From contig NZ_JANJZD010000015.1 of NCBI RefSeq assembly GCF_024623325.1, forward strand, positions 62,001-126,000: DNA of 64,000 nucleotides, given 5' to 3'. The position numbers and the translations under genes are program-made. The notes under the pieces were generated by a model. That model saw only the letters and a list, made by a program, of their open reading frames with translations, searched no databases and was not told the origin of the DNA. Each line of letters begins with the position of its first letter. The stretch's first letter is position 1. The stretch is from Acetatifactor muris. Lineage in GTDB: Bacteria; Bacillota; Clostridia; Lachnospirales; Lachnospiraceae. Positions 17,523-26,732 of this stretch are shown here, piece by piece.

Positions 17523-18316
17523 TACTCTTCACCCCCTGCATCACCGCCTGCAGATTCCCTGTCCTTGGGAGACAGGAAGGACTTCAGCTTCTCTTCGATA
17601 ACCCTGGGGTTCTCGCCGGCCTGAATGGACAGCAGACCCTCAATCATAACTTCCTTCAGCATCATTTCCGCTTCGTTATCAGCTTTCAGTTTGTTCGAAA
17701 CAGGAATACAGATGGCATTGGCAAGAACCGAACCATAGAAGGTAGTGATCAGAGCCACCGCCATGGCAGGTCCCAACGTAGCCACATTATCCATGTGATA
17801 CAACATATCAACCAGACCGATCAGGGTACCAATCATACCCCAGGCAGGTCCCATGGCCCCCAGTGTATCCCAGAACCCGATACAGGTTTTGTGCCGCCCC
17901 TCTATACTTACCAGCTCTGTCTCCATAATGGCACGCACCAGTTCAGGGTCCGTACCATCCACCATGAGAAGAATTCCTTTCTTCAGGAAAGCGTCATCCA
18001 TATCAGAAGCCGCCTCTTCCAGGGAAAGCAGACCCTCTTTACGGGCCACGTTTGACAGGTCAATAATCTTGCGAATCATCTCTGTGGTATTCAGTGCAGG
18101 CGCCTTAAAAACAAGCGTAAAGCTTTTCAGACCGTTTATGTAATCCGCCAGACTGTGGGACGTCAGCGTAGCGGCAAAAGCTCCTCCGAATGTAATAATG
18201 GCAGAAGGCACATCCGCGTATTCCTTGACCAGGTTCTCGATACCGGCACCATTCCAGATACCGAAAATCATCATTACAAAACATAAGATAATACCAAGTA
18301 AAGATGCAATATCCAC
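17522..18316 (-). CDS. motA: Stator protein MotA
   Basis: MotA of about 264 residues with four membrane helices and the cytoplasmic loop between helices 2 and 3 (LSNVARKEGLLSLEEAASDM). The loop arginine/glutamate region and the Pro-containing helices 3-4 (GPAWGMIGTLIGLVDMLYHM) match the family. I prefer the GTG at 18316 (MDIASLLGIILC) because AGGTGA lies five bases before it; another GTG three codons upstream is overlapped by that site. The stop overlaps the motB start. Confidence 0.95.
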   Translation of the reverse strand: MDIASLLGIILCFVMMIFGIWNGAGIENLVKEYADVPSAIITFGGAFAATLTSHSLADYINGLKSFTLVFKAPALNTTEMIRKIIDLSNVARKEGLLSLEEAASDMDDAFLKKGILLMVDGTDPELVRAIMETELVSIEGRHKTCIGFWDTLGAMGPAWGMIGTLIGLVDMLYHMDNVATLGPAMAVALITTFYGSVLANAICIPVSNKLKADNEAEMMLKEVMIEGLLSIQAGENPRVIEEKLKSFLSPKDRESAGGDAGGEE

Positions 18317-18346
18317 GAAAATCACCTAACTTTTTGCTTTTTTCGA

Positions 18347-18532
18347 CTATTCCGCAAAAATACCCTTTCTATATGATTTTACAAGATTTTTTATCTCTTG
18401 TCTACTTTCTTTTACAATTATTTTTTTCCCTGTGGTAAGCGTAATCACTGTGTCGGGAGTCTCCTCCACCACTTCAAACAGATGGGGATTTACCAGAATC
18501 TTCACTCCGTTCAGCTTAGTTACTTCTATCAT
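18347..18532 (-). CDS. flbD: FlbD/SwrD family flagellar protein
   Basis: A 61-residue protein starting at ATG 18532 (MIEVTKLNGVKILVNPHLFE) with GAGGT upstream. The pattern of a short basic beta-rich protein ending in a Lys/Arg helix (EIKNLVKSYRKGIF) is the FlbD family. In B. subtilis the equivalent, SwrD, lies directly downstream of flgE and increases motor torque through the stator. Here too it lies between flgE and motA. Confidence 0.9.
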   Translation of the reverse strand: MIEVTKLNGVKILVNPHLFEVVEETPDTVITLTTGKKIIVKESRQEIKNLVKSYRKGIFAE

Positions 18533-18632
18533 TTTCAGACCTCTTCGTCTCAAAGAATATGGAGGACAAAAACTCTGCCCTCCATAGTATAGCACAACCC
18601 ATAACATAAAGCGAGTAAAAATTATCTGTTTC

Positions 18633-20342
18633 TTATCGTTTTAGATTAGTTAATTCTTCCAGAAGCGTATCGGACACGGTAATGATACGGCTGTTGGCCT
18701 GGAAACCACGCTGAGTGGTAATCATTTCCGTAAACTCCTGAGACAAATCCACGTTACTCATTTCCAGCTGTCCTGTGGACATATAGTCTCCGCTGGCCGT
18801 AATATCCACGCCGATTCCGTCAAACGCACCGGAGTTCAGTGTGGCGGAGTACAGGTTATCCGCCTGCTTCTCCAGACCGGAGGCATTGGCAAATCTGGCC
18901 GTTGCAATCTGCCCCAGAAGCTTTGTCATACCATTGTCATAGCTGGCGTAAATCATACCGTTCTGCTGAATGGACACTCCGATCATGGCGCCCTCCTTAC
19001 GGCCGGAACCGGTATTATACTCATCGTCGGAACCGTTGGTGGCGCTGATGGTGGATACTCCCTTGTGGTCCACACTGGAGATACTCGAGAAATCTACCTC
19101 GATGGACGGGAAATTGCCGTCTTTGCTGAGTGCACCTAAATTTAAGGTGGCCGTGGAGCCGGTGCCTCCGTTCAGTCCGCTGAACTTACCTGACTTACCG
19201 TCAAAGTTGATGACTGCACCGTTGAATTTGCGGCCATCTATTTTAAAGCCTTGCTTTAAATCATTAGCATCAACAGCATTGGCTAACAAAGAACTCAAAT
19301 TCTTATCTTTTGTCAACATTTCTTCCACTGATTTATAAGTAATGGTTTCATTTGGAGGTGTTCCCGTTTTAATGCCTACACTCAGCTTCAAGAACTCATC
19401 CACATCTGAGTAACCAAAAGCTTCCGCAACCTTTGCATTACTTTCAGGAGTACCATCTATGGCTATTTGAACTGGAGGTGTGTCTGTGGTGGTTAAGTTA
19501 CCTGCCTTATCAAGAGTATAGCCATCCTTCAATTTAAGCGTTGTGGCCATAGCCATTGTACTTGCCCCGCCAAACAGGTCCTCTACATTTACTCCATCCG
19601 GCACAGGCACTTCCTTATTTTTAGAATCCACAATCTTATCCAGCTCAATACTGAAGGTATTCTTATCATCTGTGGACTGCCTGATAGAGAATTTCGCCGT
19701 ATAGGTATATCCCTGGGAATCATAGAAGCTCAAGTTCACCACTCTGCCGTTCTCACCGGTCACATCCGTGTCGTTCTTGTCAATGATACCGGAAAAGTAG
19801 GCGTGGGAAGTGGCCTCAGGGGGATAGCTCTTATTGGCGGCACTCATGATGCGCAGCGCGGAAACGGTATCCTTCTTGATCCCCTTCACATCTCCTGTCA
19901 CGGGGTCTGTCTCTACCTGCCATCCCATGACATTGTAACCGATGCTGGTCATGGCCAGATTGCCTGCACCGTCAACGTAGAAGGAACCGTCTCTGGTGAA
20001 ATAGTTCTGACTGCCATCGCTGACCACGAAGAAATTCTCTCCGGTGATCATGATATCAAAGGGATTTCCCGTGGACTGGGAAGCGCCCTGTCCCGTGATA
20101 TTGACATTGATGGCGCTGGTTTTTACGCCCAGACCAATCTGTCTGGCATTGACGCCGCCGGTACCGGTAGTGGCGTTGGCGCCGCTGGCTCTCTGTGTGG
20201 TCTGACTCATCAGGGAGGCAAAAGTCATTGAGCTGGACTTATATGCCACCGTGTTAACGTTTGCGATGTTATGACCGATAACATCCATTCTGGTCTGATG
20301 TGTCTTAAGACCTGACACACCAGAAAAAAGTGATCTCATCAT
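18633..20342 (-). CDS. flgE: Flagellar hook protein FlgE
   Basis: A 569-residue hook protein, longer than the usual 400 or so. The N-terminus MMRSLFSGVSGLKTHQTRMD and the C-terminal FTEMITTQRGFQANSRIITV are the conserved helices that form the D0 domain. The TIGR03506/FlgE core is interrupted by a large variable, surface-facing part (about residues 240-420) that accounts for the extra length. That part is encoded by DNA clearly richer in A+T than its flanks. It is preceded by GGAGGAACAG. The hook joins the rod to the filament. Confidence 0.95.
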   Translation of the reverse strand: MMRSLFSGVSGLKTHQTRMDVIGHNIANVNTVAYKSSSMTFASLMSQTTQRASGANATTGTGGVNARQIGLGVKTSAINVNITGQGASQSTGNPFDIMITGENFFVVSDGSQNYFTRDGSFYVDGAGNLAMTSIGYNVMGWQVETDPVTGDVKGIKKDTVSALRIMSAANKSYPPEATSHAYFSGIIDKNDTDVTGENGRVVNLSFYDSQGYTYTAKFSIRQSTDDKNTFSIELDKIVDSKNKEVPVPDGVNVEDLFGGASTMAMATTLKLKDGYTLDKAGNLTTTDTPPVQIAIDGTPESNAKVAEAFGYSDVDEFLKLSVGIKTGTPPNETITYKSVEEMLTKDKNLSSLLANAVDANDLKQGFKIDGRKFNGAVINFDGKSGKFSGLNGGTGSTATLNLGALSKDGNFPSIEVDFSSISSVDHKGVSTISATNGSDDEYNTGSGRKEGAMIGVSIQQNGMIYASYDNGMTKLLGQIATARFANASGLEKQADNLYSATLNSGAFDGIGVDITASGDYMSTGQLEMSNVDLSQEFTEMITTQRGFQANSRIITVSDTLLEELTNLKR

Positions 20343-20422
20343 AGTAATCTGTTCCTCCTGATCTGGAACGAAGCATGCCTCTGTCTGTCATTCCAGAGGC
20401 TATAACCTCCGTAAAGGTCCGG

Positions 20423-20836
20423 TTACATAATAACTGCTCCGTTAATATTGGTAAATATGTTCTCTTTTGTCTCCGTACTGTCCATTGCAGTGACGACCGT
20501 CTGGTTTGGTACATTGACGATAAACGCCAGCGAATCCACAATCACCAGTGAATCCCGGATTCCCTTCTGTTCCGCCTTTCTGGTCCCGGACTCCAGCCGT
20601 TCCAGCTGACTGTCGCTGAGCTCGATATTGCGGTCCGCAAGTCTCCCCATAGCATGTTTGGAGAACTTAAGGCTGCCTGCTCCTGCCAGCGTCTTTAGCT
20701 GTAAAACATCCTGAAAGGATAAGCCGTTTGCGGCCTGGCCGTCCGTGGCCTTTCGAACCTGTGTCCTCCGGGGACTGCCCAGATACTGGTCCGTCAGCTG
20801 TTCAATGGAAAATTTACCATTGTTCTGAATCTCCAT
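20423..20836 (-). CDS. Flagellar operon protein (TIGR02530-type), hook assembly accessory
   Basis: A 137-residue soluble protein between flgD and flgE. The stretch LKFSKHAMGRLADRNIELSD is the hallmark of the TIGR02530 flagellar operon protein found at this position in Firmicutes. The C-terminus DSLAFIVNVPNQTVVTAMD is also typical. There is no membrane segment or signal. Its exact role is unknown; position suggests hook assembly or its regulation. Confidence 0.85.
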   Translation of the reverse strand: MEIQNNGKFSIEQLTDQYLGSPRRTQVRKATDGQAANGLSFQDVLQLKTLAGAGSLKFSKHAMGRLADRNIELSDSQLERLESGTRKAEQKGIRDSLVIVDSLAFIVNVPNQTVVTAMDSTETKENIFTNINGAVIM

Positions 20837-20853
20837 CCCTGTATGCTCCTTCT

Positions 20854-21579
20854 TTATGCTTCGTCAGTGCCTTCAGGCTCCTCCGTATTGGAATCACCGT
20901 CTCCTTCGCTGTCTTCCGACTCATTCTTTTCCGCTTCCTCCGCCATGGCCCGAAGTTCCTTCAGCCTCTCAACATACTTGTTCAGCTTCGTCAGCGTCTC
21001 CGTTGCGATAAAGCTCTTCTCATAATCTGTCATTTCATTGTATCGCTTCTCCAGATCATCGATGGCTTCTCCATGAGACAGGTCAATACCGCCTACAGCC
21101 GGCAGTTTGTTCATATCTATCGAAAATGCGTATCCCTTGTCAAAAGCATTCTTGTACACAACATCCACTACATTCACCAGATCATCCAGTGAATAAAGGG
21201 ACTCCTCAATAGACACATAAGCCTTATTGTTCTCAAACGCCACATAATCCACCTTGCCGTATACGTATTTAGGCTCTCCGTCTGTACCGGTGGTCTTCAC
21301 ATATACCTCCTGCCCTACCAGTGATGTGGCTCTGCCAAGTTCCGAGGTCGCCGCCAGATTCTGCATCTGCTCTACCTGCGAGAACTGCGCATACTGAGAA
21401 ATGTACTCCGTGTTGGATGTGGGCTGCAGCGGGTCCTGATACTGCATCTGCGCTACCAGAAGCTGCAGGAACGCTTCCTTATCCATGCTGTCATTGGTTG
21501 ACTTAACTGCTTTTTTCAGGGACTTCTGAGACTCCGTCTCCACAATCTGTCCGTTTTCAACAGGTGCCATTAAACCCAT
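20854..21579 (-). CDS. flgD: Hook cap/scaffold protein FlgD
   Basis: FlgD of 241 residues. The N-terminal export and capping region KEAFLQLLVAQMQYQDPLQP followed by NTEYISQYAQFSQVEQMQNL is diagnostic. The core (VGQEVYVKT...) matches the FlgD beta domain, and a very acidic tail of about 30 residues ends the protein. I chose ATG 21579, seven bases after GGAG; a closer ATG two codons upstream has too short a spacing. FlgD caps the growing hook. Confidence 0.93.
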   Translation of the reverse strand: MGLMAPVENGQIVETESQKSLKKAVKSTNDSMDKEAFLQLLVAQMQYQDPLQPTSNTEYISQYAQFSQVEQMQNLAATSELGRATSLVGQEVYVKTTGTDGEPKYVYGKVDYVAFENNKAYVSIEESLYSLDDLVNVVDVVYKNAFDKGYAFSIDMNKLPAVGGIDLSHGEAIDDLEKRYNEMTDYEKSFIATETLTKLNKYVERLKELRAMAEEAEKNESEDSEGDGDSNTEEPEGTDEA

Positions 21580-21663
21580 GTGCATTCTCCTTTCTCTGTT
21601 CTGTCATTTATCCGGACTTATTGTCCGTCTCAAATTGCTCTTTACAACATATGCAGTCTCCCG

Positions 21664-23028
21664 TTATACGGTGTAATCCACCGTACTGCCGCCGGCTGCC
21701 AGCATATCCGCCGCCAGTGCATCCTCTCCCTCCAGAGTGTCTGCCCCGGTGCCTTCGCCCAGATGAATCCTTCTGGTGCGGCCCTTCCGCTCCGGCTCCT
21801 GCTGATTCCTGCCACGCCCCTGCTCATCCAGATTTCTCTCGAATTCATGGGTCTGTACAGTGACCTCAATGGCCTCCACTTTAACGCCCTGTTCTTCGAA
21901 CTGTTCCTTCAGCTGAACCATCTGGCTCTCCAGCGCCGCCTTCACGGTCTCATTCTGGGTGATGAAATTGGCTGTCATCACACCTGCCTTAGAGGCAATC
22001 TGTACCTGAAGGGTACCAAGACTTGCGGGATGAAGCTGCATTTCCAGGCTTGTGACTTCTCCTGTGAGCTGGACTTTCATATAATCCATGATCTGGTCCA
22101 TAATGGCCCGCGTGCTTTCACTCCAGGGACTGCTCTCTGTCACATCCTGACTCTGCAGAAACTCCGGTCTGAACTGATCCGTCCTCAAATCCTGGATAAA
22201 GGGATTCACATACTCTCCCTTTCCGGTTCTGCTCTCGGAATGTCCTTCTTCGCCCCTGGACTGCCCGTTATTCTGATTCCCGGCTTCCTGCTCTTTTTTC
22301 AGCGCTTCTTCGGTCGCATTCACTGCGGGAGTATTCTCCGTTTCCGCGGATTCCGCCGACTCCGGTTTCTGTGTCATATCTTCCGCTCTCACAGGAGCTT
22401 CTTCCGTCTCCGCCGGCAAAGTCTCGTCCACAAGTCCTTCTTCCAGCAGTCCGGTCAACACTTCCGGCTCTGTCTCCAGTGTCTCAGCACTTTCCTGAAG
22501 CACGGCATTCAGCTTCTCCATCAGCATCTGGTAATTCTCATAGAGTTCTCCGTCCGTAATCAGTGCACAGACATCCTCCGCACCGCCCAGATTCAAAAGC
22601 AGCGCCCCCAGCTCCGAAGCATTCAGCAGATCTGTAGGCTCCAGATTCATTTCACCCAGAACCGCCTGCAATTCTTCCATACTGATTCCAAAGACATCCG
22701 CAATCTCCTGCATCAGCTCCAGCGCGGCCCCGTTCAGCACTTCCATTGCCTGTTCCTGTTTTTCAGGGGACAGTTCTTCCGGAGATACATTTTCCTCTTC
22801 CTGTACGGGCCGGTTTTCCTTCGCCCTCAGAGAGCTGCCTCTCTGCAGCTGCCCTTTGCCGGATGCAGTCAGGTCACTGTCTCTGTCTGCGGTGCCGGCG
22901 TTTTCTCTGTTCATCTGATTATCCCAGATTTTCTGGAATCCGCCGGAATTTTCCGTATTGCGACCAGCCTGAGCCACTGCCAGATTCATCAGCATGGAAC
23001 CTGTCTCTTTTACAGCTGTGCTTGTCAT
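21664..23028 (-). CDS. fliK: Hook-length control protein FliK
   Basis: A 454-residue FliK starting at ATG 23028 with GGAGG upstream. The first 300 residues are low-complexity, Glu/Gln/Asn-rich and poorly conserved, as expected of the molecular ruler part. The Flg_hook domain is near the C-terminus (TSLEMQLHPASLGTLQVQIA, and VKAALESQMVQLKEQFEEQG). FliK measures hook length and triggers the FlhB switch. The C-terminus after the domain is Arg/Gly-rich. Confidence 0.92.
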   Translation of the reverse strand: MTSTAVKETGSMLMNLAVAQAGRNTENSGGFQKIWDNQMNRENAGTADRDSDLTASGKGQLQRGSSLRAKENRPVQEEENVSPEELSPEKQEQAMEVLNGAALELMQEIADVFGISMEELQAVLGEMNLEPTDLLNASELGALLLNLGGAEDVCALITDGELYENYQMLMEKLNAVLQESAETLETEPEVLTGLLEEGLVDETLPAETEEAPVRAEDMTQKPESAESAETENTPAVNATEEALKKEQEAGNQNNGQSRGEEGHSESRTGKGEYVNPFIQDLRTDQFRPEFLQSQDVTESSPWSESTRAIMDQIMDYMKVQLTGEVTSLEMQLHPASLGTLQVQIASKAGVMTANFITQNETVKAALESQMVQLKEQFEEQGVKVEAIEVTVQTHEFERNLDEQGRGRNQQEPERKGRTRRIHLGEGTGADTLEGEDALAADMLAAGGSTVDYTV

Positions 23029-23150
23029 TCCTGACCTCCTTTCCTTTTTATTTGCGGAGCTTACGCTCCAATTTATGAAAAACCCCCGGTACACTGTCCG
23101 TGCATCGACGGATTCTTCCCCTTATGATATCGGAGGAAACCTCTGTCCTC

Positions 23151-24029
23151 TTAAGAACTGGGCTTCATCAGCTTCGTAAGCTTTGCTCCCAGCTCCGGGT
23201 CCAGAACATTCATGATTGCAGCCCTCTGTTCCACAGTCATGGCACTCAGAATATCTGCCACCAGATCCAGCTCGTTTGTCATTTCCTCGAAAATTTTCGC
23301 TACCTCTTTCGGCTTCATATTGGCATAAGTCTGTGCAAAGGCTTCTGTCTCCTCATTTTTCTGCTGTTGAACCAGCCCCTGCTTATACAGATATTCCGCC
23401 ACCGTGGGATACATGGATTCATAGTACTTCATATAGGCGTCAAGTCCGGGTCCTTTTTCGGAATAGACTACTTCCTCATAAAATTCTGTGGAAATGCGCT
23501 GAAATTCCTCCTGTCTCGCCTCAAATTCCTTCAGGCGCAGCACCTCTGCCCTCAGAGCTTCATTCTCAGTATCCTTCGCTTTGGATGCTGTCTGTTCCCG
23601 CTCCAGCTCCAGCTCCAGCTGTCTGATATATGCCACAGCCTCCTCCATGCTCTCATATCCCCCATAGCTTTCGGAATCTGTTGAATTCCCTCCTGTGGGA
23701 GCCGTCGAAGGCAGAATTTTGTTCACGACAGGAATGTCCTTGAGAATCGGGGCCAGCACACTGCTGCCGAATCCGCCGATATCCATCTTGATTACCACAC
23801 CTACAATGGCAAGCCACAGAACTACAATCAACAGAGTAGCAAAGAATGTGACAAGGCCGTTCCCCCCGTCTTCCCCCAGCGCTTCTTCCTGTCTGGCAAT
23901 TTCCGCCGCTCTTCGCCGGGCTTCCTTTTTCTGTGCTTTCTGGTCCTGTTTGAACTGCTTTTTCTCCTGTTTCAGTTTTGCCTTTTCCTCCGCCGCAACA
24001 GCGGCCAGAGAACTCGTTTCGTTTGCCAT
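23151..24029 (-). CDS. MotE/YlxF-type flagellar protein with MgtE-N-like domain
   Basis: A 292-residue protein. It has a very basic and helical cytoplasmic N-terminus (residues 1-50), one membrane helix (about 60-82), a coiled-coil stretch (about 125-185) and a C-terminal MgtE-N-like helical domain with AKIFEEMTNELDLVADILSA and AIMNVLDPELGAKLTKLM. This architecture and the location between fliJ and fliK match YlxF of Bacillus and the MotE family, which supports flagellar motor assembly in other bacteria. The function here is inferred from that likeness. Confidence 0.85.
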   Translation of the reverse strand: MANETSSLAAVAAEEKAKLKQEKKQFKQDQKAQKKEARRRAAEIARQEEALGEDGGNGLVTFFATLLIVVLWLAIVGVVIKMDIGGFGSSVLAPILKDIPVVNKILPSTAPTGGNSTDSESYGGYESMEEAVAYIRQLELELEREQTASKAKDTENEALRAEVLRLKEFEARQEEFQRISTEFYEEVVYSEKGPGLDAYMKYYESMYPTVAEYLYKQGLVQQQKNEETEAFAQTYANMKPKEVAKIFEEMTNELDLVADILSAMTVEQRAAIMNVLDPELGAKLTKLMKPSS

Positions 24030-24038
24030 ATTGATCTC

Positions 24039-24497
24039 CTAAACAGACGCCTGTGCCCTGCGCTGACCGTAAGTATAACTGGTCAGCTGGTCTATCTCCT
24101 TGCTTTCCTGCTTCTTCTCTTCCATGAGAAATTCCTGAAACGCTTTGTCTCGAAGAGTCTCATGGGTCTTCCGCTCCATTCTCACCTCTGTCAGCCTTTC
24201 CCTGGCTTCCTCCAGCTTCCTTTCCGCGGTGTCCACATTCATCTGCTGTCTTTCTATGTAATCCTCCATACAGAGGATAGCCGTCTTATTTTCCTCAATC
24301 TCCCGCAGATTCAGCCTGCCTGACAAAAGAGTCGTCCTTCTGCTTTCATAACCGCTCTTTCTGTCAAAAAGAGCCTGCAGACGATCCTCCTCCTCGTCCA
24401 GAGCAGCTCTGGCCGCAGAAAATTCCTGCCTGGCCTGGGTCTCCAGCTTTAGTTTAATGTTCAGAATACTCTGCATGGAATATCGAAACCTTGCCAT
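24039..24497 (-). CDS. fliJ: Flagellar export chaperone FliJ
   Basis: A 152-residue, almost wholly helical protein with heptad-like charge patterns (RFRYSMQSILNIKLKLETQA at the N-terminus is typical FliJ). FliJ is the central stalk of the FliI ATPase ring and recycles chaperones. It follows fliI by 26 bases. The ATG at 24497 has AAGGGG six bases upstream; a GTG one codon earlier is less well spaced. Confidence 0.92.
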   Translation of the reverse strand: MARFRYSMQSILNIKLKLETQARQEFSAARAALDEEEDRLQALFDRKSGYESRRTTLLSGRLNLREIEENKTAILCMEDYIERQQMNVDTAERKLEEARERLTEVRMERKTHETLRDKAFQEFLMEEKKQESKEIDQLTSYTYGQRRAQASV

Positions 24498-24523
24498 CAC
24501 AATCCCCTTCCGGTCTCAATCTT

Positions 24524-25855
24524 CTATTTTGTCTCAAAAAGTCTCTCCAGCATGGCCACACTGTCTTCAAAGCTGAATTTCTCGTCCACATTCTGACACA
24601 GAAAGCTATTTACAGCCTCTATTTTGGAAATGGCATAGTCAATGGAAGGATTGCTGCCGCTCTTATAAGCGCCGATATTAATCAGATCCTCCGCTTCATT
24701 ATAGGTGGCAAGAACATTTTTCAGCTTTCCTGCAGCCTGTTTATGCTCTCCGTCGGCAATTTGACTCATACATCTGGAAATGCTCTGCAGTATATCAATA
24801 GCCGGGTAATGATTCTTATGTCCCAGCTTTCTGTCCAGCATTATATGTCCGTCCAGAATACTTCGGGCAGTGTCTGTAATGGGCTCATTGAAATCATCTC
24901 CGTCCACCAGAACCGTGTACAGACCGGTGATGGATCCTCTGGCCGCACAGCCCGCACGCTCCAGAAGCCTGGGCATCTCCGAATATACGCTGGGGGGATA
25001 CCCTCTGGTCACCGGCGGTTCTCCACTGGCAAGCCCGATTTCCCTCTGCGCCATGGAAAAACGGGTCAGAGAGTCCATCATCAAAAGGACATCTTTTCCC
25101 CGGTCCCTGAAATATTCCGCAATGGCCGTGGCAGTCTTGGCCGCTTTGTTTCTCTCCAGCGCAGGTCTGTCAGAGGTGGCTACCACCACCACGGACCGAC
25201 GCATTCCTTCCTCGCCCAAATCCCGCTCTATAAATTCCCGCACTTCACGGCCGCGCTCACCAATCAGCGCTATTACATTGATATCCGCTCTGGTATTTCG
25301 GGCGAACATACCCATCAGGGTGGATTTACCCACGCCGGAACCGGCAAATATACCGATACGCTGTCCTTTTCCAACAGTAATCAGACCATCCACTGCCTTC
25401 ACACCCAGCGGCAGAACCGAATCAATGATTTTCCGGCTCATGGGTTCCGGCGGTGTGGCCTCCACCAGGTATGGTGTCCCCTCGAACCGTGTACCGTCTA
25501 TCGGATGTCCCATACCGTCCAGCGCCTTACCCAGCAATGCCTCACTCACTGTTACCCGAAGAGGGTTCCCCGTGTTCTCCACCAGGCATCCCAGACCAAT
25601 GCCATCCACCGCATCATAGGGCATCAGCAGAGTCTTCCTGTCCCTGAACCCCACTACCTCAGCCAGGATTGGCCTGGCTTTACCGTTTCCCGGAAGCCCT
25701 TCCGGCATAATCTCACAGATATCACCCAATTTTGCATCCGGGCCTGCGGATTCAATGGTAAGCCCTACCACATTGACTACTTTGCCCTTCTTTTTATAAA
25801 AAGTCTCTTCTGTCAATCGACCATATTTTGCGAAGTCTACATTAATTGTCCGCAA
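24524..25855 (-). CDS. fliI: Flagellum-specific ATPase FliI
   Basis: FliI of about 443 residues, related to F1 beta subunit. Walker A is AGSGVGKSTLMG, Walker B is VLLMMDSLTRF, and the family stretch GLASGEPPVTRGYPPSVYSE is present. FliI powers unloading of export substrates with FliH and FliJ. Two starts are possible: ATG at 25864, which touches the GGAGG site directly, and TTG at 25855 (MRTINVDFAKYG), nine bases after it. I report the TTG because spacing favours it. Either start overlaps the end of fliH. Confidence 0.95.
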   Translation of the reverse strand: MRTINVDFAKYGRLTEETFYKKKGKVVNVVGLTIESAGPDAKLGDICEIMPEGLPGNGKARPILAEVVGFRDRKTLLMPYDAVDGIGLGCLVENTGNPLRVTVSEALLGKALDGMGHPIDGTRFEGTPYLVEATPPEPMSRKIIDSVLPLGVKAVDGLITVGKGQRIGIFAGSGVGKSTLMGMFARNTRADINVIALIGERGREVREFIERDLGEEGMRRSVVVVATSDRPALERNKAAKTATAIAEYFRDRGKDVLLMMDSLTRFSMAQREIGLASGEPPVTRGYPPSVYSEMPRLLERAGCAARGSITGLYTVLVDGDDFNEPITDTARSILDGHIMLDRKLGHKNHYPAIDILQSISRCMSQIADGEHKQAAGKLKNVLATYNEAEDLINIGAYKSGSNPSIDYAISKIEAVNSFLCQNVDEKFSFEDSVAMLERLFETK

Positions 25856-26732
25856 AGGCTGCATCCTCCTTCGACCACGCCAGCAACGCCAGCCTTCCCT
25901 TCAGCTCCGACAGCTGTGTGCCCAGCCCACAGTCAAAGATACCGTTTTCCGTCTCAATCATACATTCATTTTTGTCAAGCGTCAGGTCCTCCACCACATC
26001 CACACTGATGCTTTCGGATACGGCTCCGGCCAATACCTGTCTCTTCTGCATATTTACATACGCGTAATCATCCTTCGACACATGAATGATAAAACTACGG
26101 GTTCCTTCTAATTTATGCAGTGTATCTGAAATCAGTGAAGTCAGAATCTCACGATAGGAAGAAAGCTCCACATGAAAAATATGCTCATAAATCCCTGTAA
26201 TTGTATCCACAAACTGCGGCTCCAGCACTTCTATCTGTCGGTCATAAGCTTCCTCCAGCTGCCTCAGCTTCTCTGCATATTCCTGTTCCATGGCACCTTC
26301 ATGGGCCTGGGCCTTCACCATGCCTTCATTGTATCCCTGCTGTCTTCCCTCGTTTATCGCCTGCATTTTTCCTGCTTCGGCCTGTGCTTCCGCCTCTCTG
26401 CAAATGCGATCGGCCTCCGCCCTGGCTTCCGAACGTATCTGTTCTGCCTCGGCCCTGGCCTGCTCCAGAATCTCCTTCGCCTCGTCCTGAGCCTTGATTA
26501 CATTGCCCTCTTCCTCTCCGGATACCTCCAGAACCTCTGCGGCAAGGCCGGACACAAATCCTTCCCCGCTTCCCGCAGCAGCTCTTCTTTCCTCCGCCGC
26601 CAGCTGCTCCAGTCTCCTCCGCACCAGCTCATTGCTGTCAATGAGACGCTTTTCATCATCCTGAGGCAAATTCGTAAAAAATTGTTTTACCAGATTACCA
26701 GTCATTGACTGTTTTACCAGATTACTAGACAA
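25842..26732 (-). CDS. fliH: Flagellar export ATPase regulator FliH
   Basis: FliH of about 296 residues. It has an N-terminal SSNLVKQ segment, a long coiled coil (about residues 90-175) with repeated Ala/Glu units (AKEILEQARAEAEQIRSEAR) and a C-terminal V1/F1-type globular domain. FliH binds and restrains FliI. The best start is TTG at 26732, which overlaps fliG out of frame and has a perfect GGAGGTGA eight bases upstream, inside the last fliG codons. The first ATG (26705) lacks such a site. Translational coupling to fliG is therefore likely. Confidence 0.9.
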   Translation of the reverse strand: MSSNLVKQSMTGNLVKQFFTNLPQDDEKRLIDSNELVRRRLEQLAAEERRAAAGSGEGFVSGLAAEVLEVSGEEEGNVIKAQDEAKEILEQARAEAEQIRSEARAEADRICREAEAQAEAGKMQAINEGRQQGYNEGMVKAQAHEGAMEQEYAEKLRQLEEAYDRQIEVLEPQFVDTITGIYEHIFHVELSSYREILTSLISDTLHKLEGTRSFIIHVSKDDYAYVNMQKRQVLAGAVSESISVDVVEDLTLDKNECMIETENGIFDCGLGTQLSELKGRLALLAWSKEDAAFADN

